Shown here in pieces: positions 34,172 to 41,526 of a stretch of 64,000 bases of DNA. Source of the stretch: an uncultured bacterium (GTDB taxonomy: Bacteria > Cyanobacteriota > Vampirovibrionia > Gastranaerophilales > Gastranaerophilaceae); assembly GCA_902788345.1 (NCBI GenBank), contig CADAJP010000003.1, positions 134,219 through 198,218 of the forward strand, read 5' to 3'. Each line of letters starts with the position of its first letter. Within the stretch, counting starts at the first letter, position 1. The notes beneath the pieces were generated by a model. The model was not told the DNA's origin. It worked only from the letters and a program-made list of their open reading frames with translations, and ran no database searches. Both the position numbers and the translations under genes were made by a program.

Positions 34172-34612
34172 ATGCCGTTTCGATACAGATTGCAAAAAGT
34201 TCTGGATTTCAGAATAAATCAAAAAGAAGAACAGCTGATGAGAGTGCAGAAAGCCCAGCAAGCTGTAAATGAAGCGGAACTGAATATTCAAAAGAATAAT
34301 CAGGCTATTGTCGAAACAAAACAAGGTATGCGCAGTGCAGATCCTTCACTCTACGATTATTATGACAAGTATTTAAAGCATCTTTACGAAGAAGCAGAAA
34401 GGCTTGAACAAATAAGAATAGAGCTTCAAAAACAACTCGACATAGAGATACAAAAACTTGTTAAATGTGAACAAAATGTAAAAGTTTTGGAAAAGCATAA
34501 AGATAAAAATAAAGAGTTGTTTATAGAAGAAGAAAAGAAAGAAGAATTAAAACAGTTCTCAGAACTGGGTGTAACAAGATTTTTCAGAAGAAAAACTGAA
34601 GGTCAAAATTAA
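34172..34612 (+). CDS. FliJ-like flagellar/type III export chaperone
   Basis: A 146-residue protein predicted to be a long two-helix coiled coil. The N-terminus FRYRLQKVLDFRINQKEEQ is the classic FliJ opening. FliJ interacts with the export ATPase (FliI) and escorts substrates to the gate. The length matches the family. Two more flagellar-type genes follow in the same direction, with gaps of 12 and 3 bp, which supports the call. fliI and the gate genes are not in the window. Confidence 0.75.
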   Translation: MPFRYRLQKVLDFRINQKEEQLMRVQKAQQAVNEAELNIQKNNQAIVETKQGMRSADPSLYDYYDKYLKHLYEEAERLEQIRIELQKQLDIEIQKLVKCEQNVKVLEKHKDKNKELFIEEEKKEELKQFSELGVTRFFRRKTEGQN

Positions 34613-34624
34613 AAGGTAGAAATT

Positions 34625-35515
34625 ATGGGTATAGAAGCAGCTTCAACATCTTCAATGTCGGTTTCAAACACATCTGCTGCAGCATCAAATATGAATGTGG
34701 CAGCTTCAAAAACAAACAGTGACGCATCCTTTAAAGATGAGATGACAAAAGTGTCAAAAACAGAAAATAAACAAGAAACTAAAGATGTTTCTGATAAATC
34801 CGCCAAAGATACAAAATCAAAAGATACAAAAGAAGATAAAAAACTTGAGGTATCTTCAAAAGATAAGGATAATTCAGAGAAAAAAACATTATCATCAAAG
34901 GTTAAAGAAAGTCAGGACAATTCTGTAAATGTTCAGGTTGCGATGAATAATCAGAATGCAATAAATGATGCTAATATGATGTTGAGAAATGACATTGCTC
35001 AAATGATAGAAAATACTGCATCTTTATCAACGCAAAACTTAAATTCTTGGACAATGTGTTATGGTAGTGATTCTAAAAGTAATATAAAGATGAATGAAAC
35101 AGATGCTCAGTTTTTCCTGAATTTAACTCAAGACGGTGATGTTTCAATGCAAAATATTGCAGTTCAGGGTCAGAATATGTTGAATTCCGGAGCAGAGGCT
35201 TCTTCCGTAAGACAAAGTGTTCAGGTATCTCAAACTTTATTGAATGCATTGAATGAATCAAGACAGAATAACCAGCCTATCAGAATTGATTTTGATCAAA
35301 ATATTTCGGTAGTTTTGCGTGTTGGCAGAGATGGTGCTATTTCAGCCCAGTTTATTCCGAGTGATAAAGTTGCTGAACAATATTTAAGAGCAAATATAGA
35401 TGAGTTAAGGTCAGCATTTGATGAACAGGAAATTCCGTATTCGGATTTGTCCTATTCTCACAGCAGTAAAGAACAAAATAAAAGACGCAGAGAACAAAAC
35501 AGGCAAGGAGAATAA
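34625..35515 (+). CDS. FliK-like hook-length control protein
   Basis: A 296-residue protein. Residues 1-110 are low-complexity (Ser, Thr, Lys, Asp), as in FliK rulers, which are secreted unfolded. Residues 190-285 resemble the FliK C-terminal domain: IRIDFDQNISVVLRVGRDGAISAQF, then VAEQYLRANIDELRSAFDEQEI and a basic tail. FliK measures hook length and triggers the switch of export specificity. It sits between fliJ-like and hook/rod-like genes, the usual company. The sequence is divergent, so confidence is moderate. Confidence 0.65.
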   Translation: MGIEAASTSSMSVSNTSAAASNMNVAASKTNSDASFKDEMTKVSKTENKQETKDVSDKSAKDTKSKDTKEDKKLEVSSKDKDNSEKKTLSSKVKESQDNSVNVQVAMNNQNAINDANMMLRNDIAQMIENTASLSTQNLNSWTMCYGSDSKSNIKMNETDAQFFLNLTQDGDVSMQNIAVQGQNMLNSGAEASSVRQSVQVSQTLLNALNESRQNNQPIRIDFDQNISVVLRVGRDGAISAQFIPSDKVAEQYLRANIDELRSAFDEQEIPYSDLSYSHSSKEQNKRRREQNRQGE

Positions 35516-35518
35516 CCC

Positions 35519-36358
35519 ATGAATGATGCTTTTATTACAGCATTAAATACACAGTATGCAACAGTAAACTGGATAGATGTATTATCAGAAAACATGACTA
35601 ATACATATACTCCGGGTTACCGTCAAAAGCAGGTTACATTTAAAACCTTTTTGAACGGTGCAATTGTGGATGATTTTGAAAAGAATAGCGGACAGGGTAA
35701 ATCAACTCCGGGTACTTCAAAAGATAATCTTTATCTTGAAGGAAAAGGATTTTTCCTGACCAAAACCAAAGAAGGTAAAAGTGTTTATACAAGACTGGGC
35801 GAATTTACTTTTGACGGTGAAGGGGTATATCGCGCACCAAACGGGAATACTGTTCAGGGTTATATTCTGAACGATAAAGGTGAAATAATGCAGGGTACTC
35901 GTCCTGTGAGTGCAGATTTATATCAGGAAACTGCATTAAAAGGCGGTGCTTTGGATATTCCGACAACTACAATTAAGATGTGGATAGATCCAAATAACGG
36001 TAAATATTTGGGAAAATATGACGAATATAAAATTCAGAATGACGGAACCATCTGCGGTATAGCAGAAAGCGGAAAGAAAGTTATACCGTTGTATAAGGTT
36101 GCGATAAGGAATTTTCATAATGTATCAGGTTTGTATGAATATAAAGATGGTTTGTTTTTAGAAACACAAGAATCCGGTAAACCTGTTTTGGGCGTAGGTG
36201 AAATCCGTTCCGGTTTGTTAGAACTTTCAAATGCTGATTTAAAAGCAAATATTTCTTATTACCAAATGGCAAAACAGCAAATGGAAGTAATTAATAAAAT
36301 TATTTCATCCAACAAAGACCTCTTACAACAAGCACTTCAGCTTGTCGGAGGTTCATAA
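35519..36358 (+). CDS. Flagellar hook/rod-family protein (FlgE/FlgF/FlgG-like)
   Basis: A 279-residue axial protein. The N-terminus (VNWIDVLSENMTNTYTPGYRQKQVTF) matches the conserved first helix and ANT-type loop of rod and hook proteins. LYLEGKGFFLTKTKEGKSVYTRLGEF matches the GdGfF..r.G.f segment. The C-terminus (SGLLELSNADLKANISYYQMAKQQMEV) matches the closing helix. The length suits FlgF or FlgG better than full FlgE. It starts 3 bp after the FliK-like gene. A clear terminator follows. Confidence 0.8.
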   Translation: MNDAFITALNTQYATVNWIDVLSENMTNTYTPGYRQKQVTFKTFLNGAIVDDFEKNSGQGKSTPGTSKDNLYLEGKGFFLTKTKEGKSVYTRLGEFTFDGEGVYRAPNGNTVQGYILNDKGEIMQGTRPVSADLYQETALKGGALDIPTTTIKMWIDPNNGKYLGKYDEYKIQNDGTICGIAESGKKVIPLYKVAIRNFHNVSGLYEYKDGLFLETQESGKPVLGVGEIRSGLLELSNADLKANISYYQMAKQQMEVINKIISSNKDLLQQALQLVGGS

Positions 36359-36392
36359 TAAATTTATTACACACAGTATTAAACTCCATTTT

Positions 36393-36415
36393 AAGAGGCA
36401 TGCTGCCTCTTTTTT
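36393..36415 (+). terminator. Terminator after the flagellar-type genes
   Basis: An 8-bp stem AAGAGGCA / TGCCTCTT with a 3-nt loop and following T run. It ends at the stop codon of the convergent 36414 gene. Confidence 0.85.
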
Positions 36416-37664
36416 ATTTGTCTGCCAGGCCAGGATCTGAATATGAACCTGTAACAAGTTTGTTAAATGAGTATTGAATTTTAGGCAGAACAACCGCAAG
36501 AAGTGTGCTGCTTATTAATACATTTGAAATAATATTGGCACATTTGACAAATTTTGCTTTTTTTGCAAACTTATCAATATTTTTTGATTTTGATGCAGAT
36601 TTTATAAATTTTTCAAACTCATCTCTGAATTCTGCGAGCGCTTCAATGTCAACATATTTTCTTGGATCTCTGATTCCGTTTTTAAGGAATGATACTTTCT
36701 TTTGCTGTTGTGCAATTTTTGAAAACAGGCTGTTTGGATTGTTGTCGATAAATTCAAATAAATCTTCGGCTTTTGATGATTTTGGTAATGTTACTTTGTT
36801 TTCTTTTATTGCACTAATAAATTCTTCGTTTTCCATAATTAACGGATCTAAGTTTACATTTATGTTGAATAATTTGTTAGCTGTTGAATCAAGAGCTTTT
36901 TGGATATATTTAGGCGCAACGAAGTTTAAAAACATTGAACCAATCATTCTGAATGCATTAACATATGCTTCGTCTTTATTTCTTGAAGTTGATACTCTGC
37001 CTACTGTGAGTCCTCCGTCAGTGATAGCCATTTTATCTACAGTTTTTAGGTTTGCAACAGAAGTTACCCAGTTGCCTGTAAAACTTATATTTTTTTCGCC
37101 GGCAAATGAAGTCATTGAAATATTTTTATTAAAATTGGTTTGAGTCTGATTATTTGCTTTTCTGTTTTCTTTTATTTTGCGTGTGAGTGCAAAATTTAAT
37201 TTCGGCAGAACAAAACCCATAAGAAGTACAGGTATTGATATGGCTGCCGTAAATTTTCCTGCATTAAGTTTTTCCAGTAAAGATCTGTTAGCTTTTGCTT
37301 TTTCAAGTTCTTTGACAATTTCCGGTGCTAAATCTCTGAATTTATTAATGTTGTAATCAATACCCTGTAACTTTTCTTCTTTAAATAGTTTTATGCTTAA
37401 AGATGGGTTAAATCCTTTATTTTTGATAAATTTATCATAGGTTTTTTCAACAAGAGGGATTCCGCCAAGCCAAACAGCAGATGTAACATATTCATCAATG
37501 AATTTTTCCCTTGTCGCATCATTAGCCTTTGTCTTAGATTCTTTAAGGTTCTCTTTTCTTGTAATATATATTTTTGAAGGTACTTCTATTCCGCAATCAC
37601 GCAAAAGTAAAGGGTAAACGCTTCTTGTATTGCCTATTGCCGATATTATATTTGTTAGTGTCAT
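36414..37664 (-). CDS. Membrane protein of unknown function with repeated hydrophobic segment
   Basis: A 416-residue protein. Two hydrophobic segments have similar ends: LLMGFVLPKLNFALTRK (about 150-170) and LLAVVLPKIQYSFNKL (about 390-408). Between them are polar helices and a short motif pair SMTSFAGEKNISFTGN. I recognise no family. The F(T/A)G-type motifs recall other unknown proteins of this window (58968, 62955, 37894), so it is probably lineage-specific. AAAGGA precedes the ATG. A His-rich mini-ORF and a hairpin lie just upstream. Confidence 0.55.
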   Translation of the reverse strand: MTLTNIISAIGNTRSVYPLLLRDCGIEVPSKIYITRKENLKESKTKANDATREKFIDEYVTSAVWLGGIPLVEKTYDKFIKNKGFNPSLSIKLFKEEKLQGIDYNINKFRDLAPEIVKELEKAKANRSLLEKLNAGKFTAAISIPVLLMGFVLPKLNFALTRKIKENRKANNQTQTNFNKNISMTSFAGEKNISFTGNWVTSVANLKTVDKMAITDGGLTVGRVSTSRNKDEAYVNAFRMIGSMFLNFVAPKYIQKALDSTANKLFNINVNLDPLIMENEEFISAIKENKVTLPKSSKAEDLFEFIDNNPNSLFSKIAQQQKKVSFLKNGIRDPRKYVDIEALAEFRDEFEKFIKSASKSKNIDKFAKKAKFVKCANIISNVLISSTLLAVVLPKIQYSFNKLVTGSYSDPGLADK

Positions 37665-37699
37665 TATTATTGTATCCTTTCAATTCCATTTTGTAAAAA

Positions 37700-37735
37700 A
37701 ACAACTCCTTTGGCTTGATGCCTGAAGGAGTCGTT
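37700..37735 (-). terminator. Hairpin terminator or attenuator upstream of the 36414 gene
   Basis: AACAACTCCTT (37700-37710) pairs with AAGGAGTCGTT (37725-37735) with one mismatch, plus an inner GGC/GCC. On the minus strand it is followed by a run of seven T. It lies about 35 bp before the start of the 36414 gene, so it either ends transcripts from 37894 or attenuates 36414. Confidence 0.7.
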
Positions 37736-37776
37736 TTTAATAGAATTGAAAAATTTTTACAAGCACAACATCAATC

Positions 37777-37839
37777 CTACAACCCCCTCAGGTATGTATG
37801 ATGGATATGATGATGTAATTGTAAATATATATTATTCAT
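37777..37839 (-). CDS. Possible 20-residue His-rich leader peptide
   Basis: A mini-ORF of 20 residues, MNNIYLQLHHHIHHTYLRGL. An AAGGAA lies about 8 nt before its ATG, and the terminator-like hairpin at 37700-37735 follows 42 nt after its stop. Five of six consecutive residues are His. The layout resembles an attenuator leader, but the gene downstream is not a known histidine gene, and the coding stretch is low in complexity. Real translation is unproven. Confidence 0.3.
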   Translation of the reverse strand: MNNIYLQLHHHIHHTYLRGL

Positions 37840-37893
37840 TAATTTGTTCCTTGCTTTAGTAATTTTATCACAAGAGATTTAAAAGTAAATAGC

Positions 37894-38565
37894 CTATGCC
37901 CTTTTGTCTGCTCTGTGTTCGTTAACTTTGTTTACGATATAATCTGCAGCCACGCCAAGAGCTATAACTCCTGCAATTCCTGTTGCAACGCCAGCAGCAT
38001 ATTTAGTAGAAGGTTTTTTTGCAAAATCTATTACTGTACTTTTTACTTTTTTGAAGTTTTCCATGTTTAATTTTTTAGCATTATCTTTTACAAAAGTAAC
38101 AGCAGATTCTGCTTTTGCTTTAATATTTGCAAAACTTATCTTTTTGAATGTATCTTTTACAAAATCAACAGATTTTGTGAAAGCGTTTTTAATTTTGCCA
38201 AAAATTTGTTTAGTATTCTTGTTTTTTGTTGTTGAAACTTGTTTCTTTAATTTTCTTGCGTGTCTTCGAATACCTTTTTTGCCTTTTTTCAAAACTTGTT
38301 TAGCATTTTTAATTTTTGGAATAAAGGTTTCTTTAATTTCTGATTTAGATTTTTTGATGTTTTTCAGAAATTCCGGAATTTCCATATGTATTGTTTTTGC
38401 TTTATCATAAATTGATTTTGCTCCTTTAAAAGCAAATTTGCCGCCATATACTATGCCTGCTCCTGTTACTGAAGCACCTGCAACATATTTACCGGCATTA
38501 GATTTTTTGTATTCATTTCCTCTGTCTGTATATGCGGTTTGAATAATCGGTTGAATTGCGGTCAT
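37894..38565 (-). CDS. Lys-rich protein of unknown function with C-terminal membrane helix
   Basis: A 223-residue protein. The N-terminus ends in AGKYVAGASVTGAGIVYGGKFAFKG, a Gly/Ala-rich hydrophobic stretch. The middle 120 residues are very basic with repeated short helices (FIPKIKNAKQVLKKGKKG, KSVDFVKDTFKK, SAVTFVKDNAKK). The C-terminus has a second hydrophobic stretch (AAGVATGIAGVIALGVAADYIV). No family is recognised. I start at 38565 because AAAGGT lies 6 nt before that ATG and overlaps the longer start. It may bind nucleic acid or membranes; this is speculative. Confidence 0.55.
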   Translation of the reverse strand: MTAIQPIIQTAYTDRGNEYKKSNAGKYVAGASVTGAGIVYGGKFAFKGAKSIYDKAKTIHMEIPEFLKNIKKSKSEIKETFIPKIKNAKQVLKKGKKGIRRHARKLKKQVSTTKNKNTKQIFGKIKNAFTKSVDFVKDTFKKISFANIKAKAESAVTFVKDNAKKLNMENFKKVKSTVIDFAKKPSTKYAAGVATGIAGVIALGVAADYIVNKVNEHRADKRA

Positions 38566-38736
38566 ATTTTTACCTTTCATTATTATCTATCCGCTTGCTT
38601 TAAAATGCGTAAAAATAATTTTTGCTATTATGTCATTAAAATATAAAGTTTTTTTAAGTAATCATTATTATTTATAATTTATTTAAAATATTTTGTTGTT
38701 TTAGTGAAAAGTATATTGATTATATAAAATCGTTGT

Positions 38737-38745
38737 TGTTAAATT
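38737..38745 (+). promoter_or_regulatory. Extended -10 promoter of the S41 protease gene
   Basis: TGT-TAAATT is followed by 6 nt (atagat) and ATG 38752, with no Shine-Dalgarno. The same arrangement is seen before rsmH and proB. Confidence 0.6.
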
Positions 38746-38751
38746 ATAGAT

Positions 38752-39987
38752 ATGAAAAAACGGGTGAGTGCTTTAATTTTTTTAGTCTGTGCAACAGGGT
38801 TGGCCTATCTTGCGCATAATTTTTATATGTTAAATCATAATCCTTTAATTGTCGAAAATGAAGTCAGAGTCGATCATCATGTTATTTCTAATCAAAAATT
38901 ATTTGATAAAATCTGGCATGTTGCAAGGAATGAATATTATGATCCGTCTATGAATTCTCAAAGGTGGAGCAGGTGGAAAAATCGTTATCAGAATAAAATA
39001 AAAACCACTGAAGATGCAAAAGTTGCTATAGAAACTATGCTTGCATCTTTAAATGATCCATATTCAAGATTTATGACAAAAGAAGAATTTGCGCGCCAGA
39101 ACAGTTCTATAATTTCAAAGATATGCGGTATTGGTGTGAGTATTACAAATGATGCCGGCAAAATAAAGATTATAAATGTAATTGAGCAAGCTCCGGCACA
39201 GTTTGCGGATTTAAGAGCCGGTGATATTGTAATTGCCGTAAATGGAGAAAAGGTCAGCGGAATGTCGATTTCGCAGGTTGCATCAATTGTAAAAGGTCCT
39301 GAAAATACTCCTGTAAATATAGATGTTTTGCGCAACGGAAAAATTTTATCAAAACAAATTATCCGTAAAGAGATATCATTTAAGACGGTAAAAAGTTCAA
39401 ATGAAAAGGATATTGGGTACATTCAGATATCAAGTTTTATAAGTACATCTACTCCGAATGAATTTTTAGAAGCTCTTGAAAATACTTCGGGGACAAAAGG
39501 TCTTATTATCGATTTGAGGGGGAATACAGGCGGTCTTTTAACTAATGCCGTGTTTATATCAAATTTATTTATTAATAACGGTAAACTTGTAAGTATTGTC
39601 GGAAGAAACGGTTATCGATATGATATACAGGCGCAGGATACAAATGTAGATATTGATAAACCGATTATATTGCTTATAGACGGTGCAAGTGCGAGTGCAA
39701 GTGAAATTTTATCAGGTGCAATGAAAGATTATCACAGAGCAAAACTTGTCGGAACAAAAACTTATGGGAAGGGTATGGTGCAGAAAATTATACCTATGCC
39801 GAATGAAACAGGTATAAATCTTACCATTGCAAGATATTTAACTCCGACAGGAAACGATATTAACAAAAAGGGTATTAAACCAGATGTTGAGGTAAAGCTT
39901 TCTGATGAAGATATTGAAAATAATAATGATTTGCAATTAGAAAAAGCAAAGGAAATTTTGTCGGGCATGATTTCAAAATCGCATTAA
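38752..39987 (+). CDS. S41-family carboxyl-terminal processing protease (CtpA-like)
   Basis: A 411-residue periplasmic serine protease. An N-terminal hydrophobic segment (ALIFLVCATGLAYLAHNFYML) anchors or exports it. A PDZ domain spans about 115-205 (GVSITNDAGKIKIINVIEQAPAQ, LRAGDIVIAVNGEKVSGM). The peptidase part has LIIDLRGNTGG, DGASASASEILSGAMKD with the nucleophile Ser, and LVGTKTYGKG with the general-base Lys. It is typical of cyanobacterial and Gram-positive CtpA proteins that trim C-termini of exported proteins. It appears leaderless. Confidence 0.92.
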   Translation: MKKRVSALIFLVCATGLAYLAHNFYMLNHNPLIVENEVRVDHHVISNQKLFDKIWHVARNEYYDPSMNSQRWSRWKNRYQNKIKTTEDAKVAIETMLASLNDPYSRFMTKEEFARQNSSIISKICGIGVSITNDAGKIKIINVIEQAPAQFADLRAGDIVIAVNGEKVSGMSISQVASIVKGPENTPVNIDVLRNGKILSKQIIRKEISFKTVKSSNEKDIGYIQISSFISTSTPNEFLEALENTSGTKGLIIDLRGNTGGLLTNAVFISNLFINNGKLVSIVGRNGYRYDIQAQDTNVDIDKPIILLIDGASASASEILSGAMKDYHRAKLVGTKTYGKGMVQKIIPMPNETGINLTIARYLTPTGNDINKKGIKPDVEVKLSDEDIENNNDLQLEKAKEILSGMISKSH

Positions 39988-40035
39988 CCCTTTCTTGACA
40001 TTCGCTTATGTGTAGCATATATTATAAGAACAGAC

Positions 40036-40106
40036 GGAGACATGGCCAAGTGGTAAGGCAGAAGCCTGCAAAGCTTTTATCCCCGGTTCAAATCCGGGTG
40101 TCTCCT
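40036..40106 (+). tRNA. tRNA-Cys (GCA)
   Basis: A 71-nt cloverleaf. The acceptor stem is GGAGACA / TGTCTCC, the anticodon loop is ctGCAaa on an AAGC/GCTT stem, and the T arm is CCCGG-TTCAAAT-CCGGG. The discriminator base is T, as expected for Cys. No CCA is encoded. A T run follows directly. Confidence 0.95.
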
Positions 40107-40131
40107 TTTTTAGTGAAAAGGGTTATTTAGT

Positions 40132-40398
40132 ATGGGAAGCATATTTGGAATTTCTGATTTACCGGTTTCAACAATAACAACTGCTGTTCAAATAGGCGGC
40201 GGAATGGATGTGCCGGCGCCGGTAGAGTTTAAAGAGGTTCCAAACGGTAAAAAACCTGTATTAGAAAGAACTCCTGATAGTGATAAATTTGTTTCCAAGC
40301 AAGTTGTTCATGGTAGTTCAAACCCTGTTGTGAAAATGCGTAATGGTTTTGGAAAACTAATGAAGCATTTTAGCAAAGTTCCTAAGAAAATTAAATAG
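40132..40398 (+). CDS. Small protein of unknown function
   Basis: An 88-residue ORF that starts 26 bp after tRNA-Cys with AAGGG upstream. The N-terminus is mildly hydrophobic and Gly-rich (STITTAVQIGGGMDVPAP) and the C-terminus is basic (NGFGKLMKHFSKVPKKIK). No family is recognised. Its last codons (aaaattaaata) match the AT-rich spacer of the repeat array that begins 2 bp after the stop, so the array may have grown from the junction of this gene and tRNA-Val. Confidence 0.5.
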   Translation: MGSIFGISDLPVSTITTAVQIGGGMDVPAPVEFKEVPNGKKPVLERTPDSDKFVSKQVVHGSSNPVVKMRNGFGKLMKHFSKVPKKIK

Positions 40399-40400
40399 AT

Positions 40401-40920
40401 GGGCGATTGGCGCAGTTGACTCTGCCGAACAAAAGTTGACTAAATGTCAAGTTTTGTGAGAGGAAGCACGCAGTGCGCTACATCTCCCAAATAAAATTAA
40501 ATAAGGGCGATTGGCGCAGTTGACTCTGCCGAGCAAAAGTTGACTAAATGTCAAGTTTTGTGAGAGGAAGCACGTAGTGCGCTACATCCCCCAAATAAAA
40601 TTAAATAAGGGCGATTGGCGCAGTTGACTCTGCCGAACAAAAGTTGACTAAATGTCAAGTTTTGTGAGAGGAAGCACGCAGTGCGCTACATCCCCCAAAT
40701 AAAATTAAATAAGGGCGATTGGCGCAGTTGACTCTGCCGAGCAAAAGTTGACTAAATGTCAAGTTTTGTGAGAGGAAGCACGCAGTGCGCAACATCTCCC
40801 AAATAAAATTAAATAAGGGCGATTGGCGCAGTTGACTCTGCCGAGCAAAAGTTGACTAAATGTCAAGTTTTGTGAGAAGAAGCACGCAGTGCGCTACATC
40901 TCCCAAATAAAATTAAATAA
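40401..40920 (+). repeat. Five tandem 104-bp units with tRNA-like fold, leading into tRNA-Val
   Basis: Units start at 40401, 40505, 40609, 40713 and 40817; the sixth position (40921) is the real tRNA-Val. Each unit is an 88-nt body plus a 16-nt AT spacer. The body begins with the same 18 nt as tRNA-Val (GGGCGATTGGCGCAGTTG) and ends ATCTCCC or ATCCCCC, which could pair with GGGCGAT at 6 of 7 positions. Inside are GCAG/CTGC (D-arm-like), a 12-bp hairpin ACAAAAGTTGAC / GTCAAGTTTTGT with loop TAAAT, and GCAC-gca-GTGC. The copies differ at few positions, and these keep the internal stems or lie outside them. Confidence 0.9.
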
Positions 40921-40996
40921 GGGCGATTGGCGCAGTTGGTAGCGCACTTGAACGACATTCAAGGGGTCACAAGTTCGAGCCTTGTATCGCCCACCA
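40921..40996 (+). tRNA. tRNA-Val (GAC)
   Basis: A 76-nt tRNA with encoded CCA. The acceptor stem is GGGCGAT / ATCGCCC, the D stem GCGC/GCGC, the anticodon stem CTTGA/TCAAG and the T arm ACAAG-TTCGAGC-CTTGT. The loop reads A-C-GAC-A-T, so the anticodon is GAC, but position 33 is C instead of the near-universal U. It is the last member of the tandem array at 40401-40920. Confidence 0.9.
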
Positions 40997-41001
40997 TAGA
41001 G

Positions 41002-41025
41002 CCTCCGAGGTTATCGGGGGTTTTA
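41002..41025 (+). terminator. Terminator after tRNA-Val
   Basis: CCTCCGA (41002-41008) pairs with TCGGGGG (41014-41020), one wobble, loop of 5, followed by TTTT. Confidence 0.8.
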
Positions 41026-41135
41026 TAATGCGATACTTTGGCGAGAACTTGTCAAAAAAAAGTTCGAGCGACTTGCGAGCAAAGGCTGATGTAGGTTTTA
41101 TGTCCGTTTTAAGTTGAAAATTATCTTAAAATGTC

Positions 41136-41156
41136 ATCCTGAACTTGTTTCAGGAT
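41136..41156. repeat. REP-like palindrome
   Basis: ATCCTGAA (41136-41143) and TTCAGGAT (41149-41156) form a perfect 8-bp stem with a 5-nt loop. The surrounding TGTCATCCTGAACTTG wording is like dispersed palindromes seen in many bacterial genomes. Confidence 0.65.
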
Positions 41157-41279
41157 CTAAACCCTGTTGGGTTTTCAGTCAATTACAAAAGGTCGGAAGC
41201 ACAACTTTACCCCAAAAACCGATTTACTCACATTTACTCATTATTTACTCTCGCCGGTTGCTTACTTTCAAATAATAGT

Positions 41280-41301
41280 GGTAGACTGAAGTCTACCCTA
41301 C
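41280..41301 (+). repeat. 22-bp hairpin element, copy 1
   Basis: GGTAGACT and AGTCTACC form a perfect 8-bp stem around GA, followed by CTAC. It is the reverse-orientation relative of the copy at 41342. Confidence 0.75.
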
Positions 41302-41341
41302 TCGCTGAAGCCATCGGCGAATTAGTCAGGCGGTCAACATT

Positions 41342-41363
41342 GTAGGGTTGACTTTAGTCAACC
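41342..41363 (-). repeat. 22-bp hairpin element, copy 2
   Basis: GTAG followed by GGTTGACT-tt-AGTCAACC, again a perfect 8-bp stem. Relative to copy 1 one stem pair is changed on both sides (A-T to T-A), so the stem is kept. Confidence 0.75.
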
Positions 41364-41377
41364 AATTTAAGATATTC

Positions 41378-41399
41378 GGCAGACTGAAGTCTATCCTAC
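41378..41399 (+). repeat. 22-bp hairpin element, copy 3 (imperfect)
   Basis: GGCAGACT-ga-AGTCTATC followed by CTAC. Five inner stem pairs are kept; the outer pairs include one wobble and one mismatch. Confidence 0.65.
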
Positions 41400-41511
41400 A
41401 TGCTGAATTCTGCCCAGCTAACTTAAAAATTTGCGTTGAGCAAGTATGCCTGACCTTTTGCTTTTAAAAAAATTGCTTTATTTTTACAAAAGTTTAAATA
41501 CTTATTTTTTA

Positions 41512-41520
41512 TGTTAGAAT
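41512..41520 (+). promoter_or_regulatory. Extended -10 promoter of proB, leaderless geometry
   Basis: TGT-TAGAAT is followed by 6 nt (ggcttt) and the proB ATG at 41527. No Shine-Dalgarno is present. Confidence 0.65.
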
Positions 41521-41526
41521 GGCTTT

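Larger units (their letters stand above)
41026..41526 (+). other. Gene-free repeat-rich intergenic region
   Basis: About 500 bp with no supported gene. It contains a REP-like palindrome at 41136 and three copies of a 22-bp hairpin element at 41280, 41342 and 41378, plus the proB promoter at its right end. A 66-codon ORF across the repeats is not credible. Confidence 0.7.

Noticed and set aside
40401..40920. CRISPR array
   Set aside because: The 104-bp units are near-identical along their full length with no variable spacers, and they carry tRNA 5' sequence.
41145..41345. 66-codon ORF in the repeat region
   Set aside because: It runs through the REP-like palindrome and a 22-bp hairpin element, has no ribosome-binding site and a composition unlike the neighbouring genes.
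40036..41400. Integrated element at the tRNA genes
   Set aside because: No integrase, att duplication of a tRNA 3' end or phage genes are present; the duplicated part is the tRNA 5' end.
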